Source: Alkalihalobacillus sp. YIM B00296
Lineage (GTDB): Bacteria > Bacillota > Bacilli > Bacillales > Fictibacillaceae
Assembly: GCF_020179385.1 (NCBI RefSeq)
Contig: NZ_JAIBLJ010000009.1
Span: forward strand, 1 to 64,000
DNA length: 64,000 nt
Direction of reading: 5' to 3'
The notes beneath the pieces are model-generated. The model was given only the letters and a program-made list of their open reading frames with translations. It was not told the DNA's origin and ran no database searches. This document shows, piece by piece, positions 58,488 to 64,000 of this stretch (within the stretch, counting starts at the first letter, position 1; each line of letters starts with the position of its first letter). The position numbers and the translations under genes are program-made.

Positions 58488-59816
58488 TCATGGTTTTTTA
58501 CCATGACTTCCTTTTTTATGTTTATCTTGTTGGGGATGTATTTTATTCTTTTCCGATTTCCCATTGCCTTTCGAGTTCCCATCGGCACTGAAAATATTGA
58601 TTTGCAGGCTTTCAATTAACCTCAATTCCCGAGGTGATAAATCATCTTTATCCACTCCCTGAAGATTTGATTTAATCTTCACCTGCAAATCATCTTCATC
58701 GTCGTTTTTTTCAGAAGTCTTTCCTTTGTCGGATTCACTTCGGCTTTCCTTCTCGTTTTCTTTTTTATTTTCATCTTTAGGAGGAACTGTACTTTTTGCT
58801 GGTGGTTCATTCAAAGGTTCTGTTGAGGATGGATTCTTTTCTTCCTCTCTTTCACCAACGGTTCCAGTCGAAAAATCCATTTTTTCTTTGATATCCCCAG
58901 TATCCTTAGCTGCAGTTTCTACTTTATCTTCTGTATCAGAAGTCTCTGTATTTTTTGTATTTGTGTAGGGGGGATTTTTAGTATTGCTTGGATTAATCGG
59001 TGGTTGAATAGACTTAGGACTATTATTATTTAAGGCTTTCTCTGCGTTTTCAGCGATGTCTCTTTCTTTAGCCTTCAATTTCAATTCAGAATAAGAGAAT
59101 AAACTGGCCTGTTGGATCGTGAGTGTATCATCCTGTTTCAAAACATCTTTAAAAACAAGAAATTTCCCCATGGATAAACCATTTTTCCTTGCATCATTTC
59201 TTGTCGCTTCTGTAGTTTCCAATACAGATAGAATAACACCTGCATTTTTGATATATTTATTGGATTTGAGTTTCTCGATCGAATTTTGCAATCGCTCACG
59301 TATCTCAGGTGATACATAATCATCGTCTAAGGATGATGTGATCAGCAAATCTTCATAAGTATCGAAGTAACCGTATTCTTCCAGTGTTTTGAATAATGAA
59401 TCAGAAAATAACAATAAAGACGAGTTTTCATAGTCAGTTGAATCATCAAGCAGGTTTTGCGCATCTTCATTCAATGTTCGAACCTTGATGATATTCATTT
59501 CCTTATCAACTACTACTTCTACGCTTGGATTAATATCGAAGCTCACGTATGCTGCTGCCGATGCTTTATTTTGTTCGAAAGGCATGCCCCCGGCAAATAA
59601 CACGAATACGATGATTGCTACTAAAGAAAGAGAAAATGAAGGTATTAGTCCCTTTTTAGGTTGAAAAAGCGCATCACAAACTTCAGGTGGACATATATAT
59701 TCCTGTCCAACCTCAGGCTTTTCCCCTTTTTTCAAACGGACACGCTCAAAGCTGCCATCTTTTGTCAAAATTACAGCTTTTCGCCTAGAAACTTTCATGA
59801 TCATGCCGCGTTTCAC
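58488..59816 (-). CDS. rsgI: Anti-sigma-I factor RsgI
   Basis: RsgI is a membrane anti-sigma factor that holds SigI. The 442-residue protein has the cytoplasmic RsgI N-terminal domain (MKRGMIMKVSRRKAVILTKD..), one helix (about 58-76), a conserved extracytoplasmic domain starting YVSFDINPSVEVVVDKEMN, and a long low-complexity tail rich in Ser, Thr, Pro, Asn and Lys. No carbohydrate-binding domain is present, unlike clostridial RsgI. GTG at 59816 has GGGAGGG 8 bases upstream and follows sigI by 26 bp. Confidence 0.93.
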   Translation of the reverse strand: MKRGMIMKVSRRKAVILTKDGSFERVRLKKGEKPEVGQEYICPPEVCDALFQPKKGLIPSFSLSLVAIIVFVLFAGGMPFEQNKASAAAYVSFDINPSVEVVVDKEMNIIKVRTLNEDAQNLLDDSTDYENSSLLLFSDSLFKTLEEYGYFDTYEDLLITSSLDDDYVSPEIRERLQNSIEKLKSNKYIKNAGVILSVLETTEATRNDARKNGLSMGKFLVFKDVLKQDDTLTIQQASLFSYSELKLKAKERDIAENAEKALNNNSPKSIQPPINPSNTKNPPYTNTKNTETSDTEDKVETAAKDTGDIKEKMDFSTGTVGEREEEKNPSSTEPLNEPPAKSTVPPKDENKKENEKESRSESDKGKTSEKNDDEDDLQVKIKSNLQGVDKDDLSPRELRLIESLQINIFSADGNSKGNGKSEKNKIHPQQDKHKKGSHGKKP

Positions 59817-59842
59817 TCATTGGTCCCTCCCTTCATAGGATA

Positions 59843-60613
59843 TCAGGAGGGCTCAATATAAGATCTAAGCGATGTATACCCTCCAATATAAATCAATGCA
59901 ATCGCTATTATATACTTTCGATTTCGTTCAATCGTTTTACGACTGCAAGAGACCATATTTAATAAATCTTTTATCGGCAGTTGCTTCTTCTCCGTTAAAT
60001 ATCCAGCCAGCTTATCGTCTTCCGCTAAAAGTTGGGCGATCTGCTTTGCATTTTCGCGAGCATCAATATGTTTAGGACAGTTCTTGCTCAGGACTTTGAA
60101 AGTAATGCCATAATCTTTGAGCAATTCTTGATACTCTTCGATTTCATACACACGATTCTCAACTTGCAACTGCTGATCATAGTGGCTGATTGCGGCTTGC
60201 TGCTCGGCAAAACTGTCTTCGATACGACCTTCTTCATCGGTTTCCTCAGGCTCGAGAAAGACATACCTGTTTTGTCGAGCTTCTTTCCGGATAAAATCGA
60301 TCACACGTCGGCGGATAACCATATCGGCGAATGTAAGGAACCTGCTGCCTTGTCCTTCTTGATATTGATTGATTGCTTCGTTGAAGGCTGTCAATCCTAT
60401 ACTGTATTCGTCACGAGAGTGATCAATATATTGGTTACAAACTTTAGACGTCACTTTTTTGATAAATGGTTGATAATTTTCAAGTAATTCGTTACGGAGG
60501 TCTTCATCACCTCGCGCAATCCTTTTTACCTTATCTTCTATCGTAACTGTTTTGTTTGCTACTGTTTTATTGAATTTTGGTTTAATTAGTAAATTCATGT
60601 TCATAGATGTCAT
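59843..60613 (-). CDS. sigI: RNA polymerase sigma factor SigI
   Basis: SigI is a sigma-70-family factor tied to heat stress and cell-wall metabolism in B. subtilis. The 256-residue protein shows region 2 (DEYSIGLTAFNEAINQYQEG, FADMVIRRRVIDFIRKEAR) and the SigI-specific C-terminal domain (FKVLSKNCPKHIDARENAKQ, LLNMVSCSRKTIERNRKYII). ATG at 60613 (MTSMNMNLL) is chosen because AGGTGG lies 8 bases upstream; an ORF extension to 60688 is unlikely. Forms a two-gene operon with rsgI. Confidence 0.94.
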   Translation of the reverse strand: MTSMNMNLLIKPKFNKTVANKTVTIEDKVKRIARGDEDLRNELLENYQPFIKKVTSKVCNQYIDHSRDEYSIGLTAFNEAINQYQEGQGSRFLTFADMVIRRRVIDFIRKEARQNRYVFLEPEETDEEGRIEDSFAEQQAAISHYDQQLQVENRVYEIEEYQELLKDYGITFKVLSKNCPKHIDARENAKQIAQLLAEDDKLAGYLTEKKQLPIKDLLNMVSCSRKTIERNRKYIIAIALIYIGGYTSLRSYIEPS

Positions 60614-60918
60614 AATTATATCCACCTCACTACGGACAAGTATTTTATACTTTTTTGTTTGAGGATATCCAAACTGAATATATATCAAAAGTTAGAATTT
60701 TTTATGCAAGGACAAGAAATCCATAACTCATTTATATCATTATTTCAGCTGTTTGGAGGATACAATTTGATAACAATGTTACAAGCTCTTTAATAATTGT
60801 AACATAACTTTATTCTGACTGACTTGACTAAATTTTCAAACTTTTTCAAGTTAAACCCGGTTCATTCGACAATTGTCTGCGTTATTAGAGTGTAAGCGTT
60901 TCCTGCGTGTTTGCCAGT

Positions 60919-60953
60919 AAAAAAACTCATCTCTAGCCCATCAGAGATAAGTT
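60919..60953 (-). terminator. yusE-cluster terminator
   Basis: Stem AACT.ATCTCT / AGAGAT.AGTT with loop AGCCCATC and U-run on the minus strand. The rest of 60614-60998 should hold the sigI promoter; I see no other feature. Confidence 0.8.
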
Positions 60954-60998
60954 CGGGTTTGAAATATAACAGGTAAAATTAACCACCTAAAATTAGGG

Positions 60999-61322
60999 TT
61001 ATTTATAAAATTTTTTTATCTCGTGATAAATATAATCCACAGTACGGAATGAATAAAGCTTTTTCACCATTTTTCCATCATCTAAAAATGCCAGGCACGG
61101 CACGCTTTGAATCCTCCATTGCTTTGCAGTAGCTGGCATTTGATTGATATTGCCAGAAATGACATCTAATTTTTCGGGAACAGGGAAGACAGCTAATGCA
61201 ACCTCTAACATCTGATTGGCCAGTTTACATGTTCCACACAACGGGGTGTAGAAAAAAATGACCGTCCGCCCCCTTTTAAAAATACGTTCGATCAATTGTT
61301 GATGGTTCACTTCTTGTATCAA
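60999..61322 (-). CDS. yusE: Thioredoxin-like protein YusE
   Basis: 107 residues of thioredoxin fold with the motif FYTPLCGTCKLA (Cys29 and Cys32) and cis-Pro loop QSVPCLAFL, which has a third cysteine. Matches B. subtilis YusE in size and in position near yusF, yusG and gcvH. TTG start with AAAGGA upstream. Substrate unknown. Confidence 0.88.
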   Translation of the reverse strand: MIQEVNHQQLIERIFKRGRTVIFFYTPLCGTCKLANQMLEVALAVFPVPEKLDVISGNINQMPATAKQWRIQSVPCLAFLDDGKMVKKLYSFRTVDYIYHEIKKFYK

Positions 61323-61344
61323 ATCCAGATTCCTTTCTTTAAAA

Positions 61345-62421
61345 TTACTCTTTAAGCTGGAATTTTAATAACCGATCGTCTTCAGGTGCCGGATTACCTC
61401 TTCCATCTCGATTATTGGTAATCGCATATAAGGACCCATCTACGATTTCTATATCTCTCATTCTGCCATATCCATCTGCAAAGGTTCGGCTTCCCTTTTC
61501 ATCAAGATCGAATTCCCTGATTTGCTTTCCTGCTAGAAAGGCCACATAAATCTTTGAACCTGATATTGCTATACCAGAAGGAGCCCACGTATTCTCACCA
61601 GAATGGAATAAAGGCTTGATCATCCCTTCCTGTTCTTCATCACCCTGGATGACCGGCCAGCCATAATTTCCTCCTGCAACAATTTCATTGATTTCATCAT
61701 GACCGGTAGAGCCATGTTCAGTACTGTACATTTTCCCATCTTCTGTCCAGTCGATCCCTTGTGGATTCCGGTGTCCATACGAGTAGACGGGAGAGTTTGG
61801 AAATGGGTTGTCAGCCGGAACGGATCCATCCAAATTCAAGCGTAATATCTTACCTGCCAAACTCGAGCGATCTTGTGCAAGGCCTGATTCACCTGCATCC
61901 CCTGTCGTTATATATAGCTTTTCGTCAGGTCCGACAGCTAAACGACCACCATCATGGATCGGCCCACCTGGGATCCCCTCAATAAGGATATCGGTTTCCT
62001 TCCAAGTCGATCCTTCCTGTTGGACTTTCACTACACGGTTAAGAAGCCTTCCTCCATCTTCATAGGTATGATATAAAAAAGCTTCTAACGGCTCTCGGCC
62101 CCCATCTATAATATGAAATCCAAGTAATCCACTTTCCGTTTCCGAGACAACGTCCTTAGTAAGATCCACTGTTTGGGTTTCTTTAGAGTCCTCCTGGATC
62201 CTTATGATTTCGCCTGGACGGCCAGACAAATAATAGACAGTATCTTCAACGATATTGATTTGCCAGGGGACATCCAATTGTGTAGCCAATGTTTCAACCA
62301 CTCGGTTTTGGTTAACAGGTTCGGATGAAGGATCGGATGTCTTCTCATCAGGCGTTGTGGAGTCCTTATCCGTACAGCTAAATAACATTAAGATGGATAG
62401 TACTGGTATCAATAATTTCAT
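61345..62421 (-). CDS. Glucose/sorbosone dehydrogenase-like lipoprotein
   Basis: 358 residues, lipobox LFSC (Cys16), and a six-bladed beta-propeller of the PQQ-type sugar dehydrogenase (GSDH/Asd) family: GGPIHDGGRLAVGPDEKLYI, YSYGHRNPQGIDW, STEHGSTGHDEINEIVAGGNYGWP. Whether this organism makes PQQ is unknown, so the activity is uncertain. Its ATG overlaps the yusF stop by four bases, and it sits inside the otherwise conserved yusE-yusF pair. Confidence 0.88.
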   Translation of the reverse strand: MKLLIPVLSILMLFSCTDKDSTTPDEKTSDPSSEPVNQNRVVETLATQLDVPWQINIVEDTVYYLSGRPGEIIRIQEDSKETQTVDLTKDVVSETESGLLGFHIIDGGREPLEAFLYHTYEDGGRLLNRVVKVQQEGSTWKETDILIEGIPGGPIHDGGRLAVGPDEKLYITTGDAGESGLAQDRSSLAGKILRLNLDGSVPADNPFPNSPVYSYGHRNPQGIDWTEDGKMYSTEHGSTGHDEINEIVAGGNYGWPVIQGDEEQEGMIKPLFHSGENTWAPSGIAISGSKIYVAFLAGKQIREFDLDEKGSRTFADGYGRMRDIEIVDGSLYAITNNRDGRGNPAPEDDRLLKFQLKE

Positions 62422-62777
62422 GTGGTACCTCCATTCAATAGATAGCCGCGGTTGATTTCAAAATCAGCATTCATTAGAATTTTAGCAAGGTACATATGCG
62501 GGGTTTCTGCCACTTCCTTGTAAATGCTTTGGGTATAGAGATGCCTTGCATTCGGGAGTTCTCTTTTTAAGGTTTTTCTAAGCTTATGACCCGCATCATC
62601 TTCATCCACCAGTATATAGATATCCCTATGTTCAATAGATTCGATAAGCTCTTCAAGTTTCTCAAAACTAATCGTCCCATGTGTACAGATGATTTCAACA
62701 GGCTCATTTAAAAGTTCTCTTACTTTTTCACGGTCTGTTTTCCCCTCGACAATCAGTACTTTTGTATCTCTTTCCAT
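62418..62777 (-). CDS. yusF: Toprim-domain protein YusF
   Basis: 119 residues with the toprim pattern VLIVEGKTDREKVRELL (Glu) and DIYILVDEDDAGHKLRKTLK (DxD), as in small M5-like nucleases and YusF. It may cleave or modify RNA/DNA, but no activity is known. ATG after AGGTGGG. Confidence 0.88.
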   Translation of the reverse strand: MERDTKVLIVEGKTDREKVRELLNEPVEIICTHGTISFEKLEELIESIEHRDIYILVDEDDAGHKLRKTLKRELPNARHLYTQSIYKEVAETPHMYLAKILMNADFEINRGYLLNGGTT

Positions 62778-62869
62778 TTGTTATTCCCACCTGTTCACTT
62801 ATCGTATAGCCATTTTAAATAGTGGATCTATTACATCTTGATGTTGATTTAAAGAACATTCTGTTAGAG

Positions 62870-63023
62870 AAATTCGCGGCACTCCTGCGGGAATAGAGAG
62901 CCAGATGAGACCCCCGCAGCGATTTAAGGCAACCCACCACGTCCTGTGGTGAACGTCGAAGCCAGCATATCCTGAGCAAGTGAGCGAAGAGACTTGCGGA
63001 TCGTCCATGGAATGGAAGTGAAT
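62870..63023 (-). repeat. Dispersed ~155-bp repeat, copy 2 (inverted)
   Basis: Reverse complement of the repeat at 11791-11955: GAAATTCGCGGCACTCCTGCG, CCCCCGCAGCGATTTAAGG, CACCACGTCCTGTGGTGAACG and TCGAAGCCAGCAT are shared. Lies between yusG and yusF. Frames through it are not genes. Confidence 0.85.
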
Positions 63024-63110
63024 TCCTCAGGATATCAACAATGAAGAATAACAAAGTCTATATTTAAAAAAACGATTGAAAAAGCCACCTGATTCACAGA
63101 GTAAAAGAAA

Positions 63111-63140
63111 AAAGCAGCGGATCACAGTGGACCGCTGCTT
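63111..63140 (-). terminator. yusG terminator
   Basis: Stem AAGCAGCGG / CCGCTGCTT with inner TC/GG pairs, U-run on the minus strand, touching the yusG stop codon. Confidence 0.88.
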
Positions 63141-63381
63141 AGCACCAACCAAATTCACAATCATCAACTAGTTGTTGATTTTGAGCAGGCGGGTTCGAAT
63201 CATGACGATAGAACTTGTCCGAGTCAAACTCGAAACCATCTCCCATTTCGTACAGATTGCCTTGATTAGTGAACGTAATTTTACCGATCTTATCTTTGTG
63301 CAAGTACAGAGACATAGAACCCTGGTCCATCTTCCCATAAACCTTATCCGTAATATCTGTTCTACGAATATCTTGGTCCAA
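63139..63381 (-). CDS. yusG: YusG, DUF2553 protein
   Basis: 80 residues with DKVYGKMDQGSMSLYLHKDK, GDGFEFDSDKFYR and the C-terminal DCEFGWC, the YusG/DUF2553 pattern. Function unknown. TTG at 63381 is favoured because AAGGG lies 9 to 10 bases upstream; GTG at 63390 is possible. Lies between yusF and gcvH as in B. subtilis. Confidence 0.85.
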   Translation of the reverse strand: MDQDIRRTDITDKVYGKMDQGSMSLYLHKDKIGKITFTNQGNLYEMGDGFEFDSDKFYRHDSNPPAQNQQLVDDCEFGWC

Positions 63382-63449
63382 ACAGATCACACCCTTCTAA
63401 AATTTGTAGAAGTCATGCATCATTGTTATGTTCTGTCACTGTTGAAAAA

Positions 63450-63833
63450 CTATTCTTCACTAACCATCTTTTGATAGTCATCTGCTGACATCAATTTCCC
63501 GAGCTCTGATTCATCAGAAAGCTCTACAACGATCATCCATGCTTTTTCATATGGTGATTCATTGACAAATTCAGGATTATCCTCGAGATCTTCGTTAACC
63601 TCTAAAACTTTTCCGCTGACTGGTGCATATAACTCAGATACAGTCTTGACAGATTCAACACTACCAAATGGCTCGTCCACTTCGATTTCATCATCTACTT
63701 CAGGAAGCTCAACAAAAACGATATCCCCAAGCTCATCTTGTGCAAATGCTGTAATTCCGATATAAACTTTGTTCCCTTCAACTCTTACCCATTCATGCTC
63801 TTCTGAATAACGTAGTTCCTTTGGATATTCCAT
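63450..63833 (-). CDS. gcvH: Glycine cleavage system H protein
   Basis: 127 residues with the lipoylation motif [18 protein letters not shown] (Lys63). In B. subtilis GcvH is also the entry point for octanoate relay to other lipoylated enzymes, so it is a natural partner of LipA (5436-6335). GGAGGG precedes ATG. Confidence 0.97.
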   Translation of the reverse strand: MEYPKELRYSEEHEWVRVEGNKVYIGITAFAQDELGDIVFVELPEVDDEIEVDEPFGSVESVKTVSELYAPVSGKVLEVNEDLEDNPEFVNESPYEKAWMIVVELSDESELGKLMSADDYQKMVSEE

Positions 63834-63925
63834 TCTTATCCCTCCATAAATTTCATCTAAAGTTTAGTTTCTAAAACGATTCTAATGTAATAGTAATATA
63901 AAACAGTTTGTTCGCGCAATCTGTT

Positions 63926-64000
63926 CTATATCCAAGTTTGTTCAAACTGATCTTCCTTAAAACCGACTGTCACCTTTTCACCGTCTGTTACAATCGGACG
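63926..64000 (-). CDS. yusI: ArsC/Spx-family protein YusI, C-terminal end
   Basis: The last 24 codons (RPIVTDGEKVTVGFKEDQFE and a short tail, stop at 63926) match the end of ArsC/Spx-like proteins (RPIVxDGxxxxVGF). In B. subtilis yusI follows gcvH (yusH). The gene is cut by the window edge. Confidence 0.75.
   Translation of the reverse strand, partial: RPIVTDGEKVTVGFKEDQFEQTWI

Overview
The window is chromosomal DNA from a Bacillaceae firmicute (Bacillus-like endospore former, AT-rich). The evidence is strong gene-order similarity to the yut-yun-suf-met-yus arc of Bacillus subtilis, AGGAGG-type ribosome binding sites, TTG/GTG starts, a sporulation gene (yunB), SigI/RsgI, and S-box and L-box riboswitches. 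I cannot name the species.

Layout. 0-18 kb is conserved backbone: yutE, a frameshifted GGDEF-EAL protein, glpX, a DUF3055 gene, yutD, a YhcN/YlaJ-type lipoprotein, lipA, lytH, a two-component sodium symporter (large subunit plus 34-residue small subunit), an NhaC-family transporter behind a lysine riboswitch, yunB-yunC-yunD-yunF, a secreted SGNH hydrolase, and msrA behind a SAM riboswitch. 47.5-64 kb is backbone again: sufCDSUB, yurZ, metNIQ behind a second SAM riboswitch, a TlpA-like thioredoxin, rsgI-sigI, yusE, a sugar dehydrogenase, yusF, yusG, gcvH and the end of yusI. Most genes lie on the minus strand.

Between them, about 20.7-47.5 kb is accessory DNA bounded and subdivided by copies of the 3' end of sufB. 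Besides the working gene end at 47540, sufB tails with their stop codon occur at about 43491, 23407 and 20796; two of them still carry what looks like the old sufB terminator. Two decayed tyrosine integrases end just before the tails at 43.5 and 47.5 kb. I read this as serial insertion of integrative elements into the end of sufB, each insertion rebuilding the gene and pushing the older tail away. The largest block (23.4-43.5 kb) is an AraR-controlled arabinoside island. It holds a GH146 and a GH127 beta-L-arabinofuranosidase, a sugar ABC importer without its own ATPase, an Xaa-Pro peptidase, a GH51 alpha-L-arabinofuranosidase, araM and araR. The araD, araB and araA genes in the same island are all wrecked. 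The enzyme set suits arabinosylated, hydroxyproline-rich plant glycoproteins, but the local route for burning free L-arabinose is dead.

The intergenic DNA is rich in structure: four tandem 118-bp units after lytH, three tandem 52-bp units after the DUF3055 gene, inverted copies of a roughly 155-bp dispersed repeat (one lying between the lysine riboswitch and its transporter gene), and three intergenic arrays in which a short word recurs about every 20-21 bp. Several disruptions are single-base changes that could be assembly errors; each is flagged.
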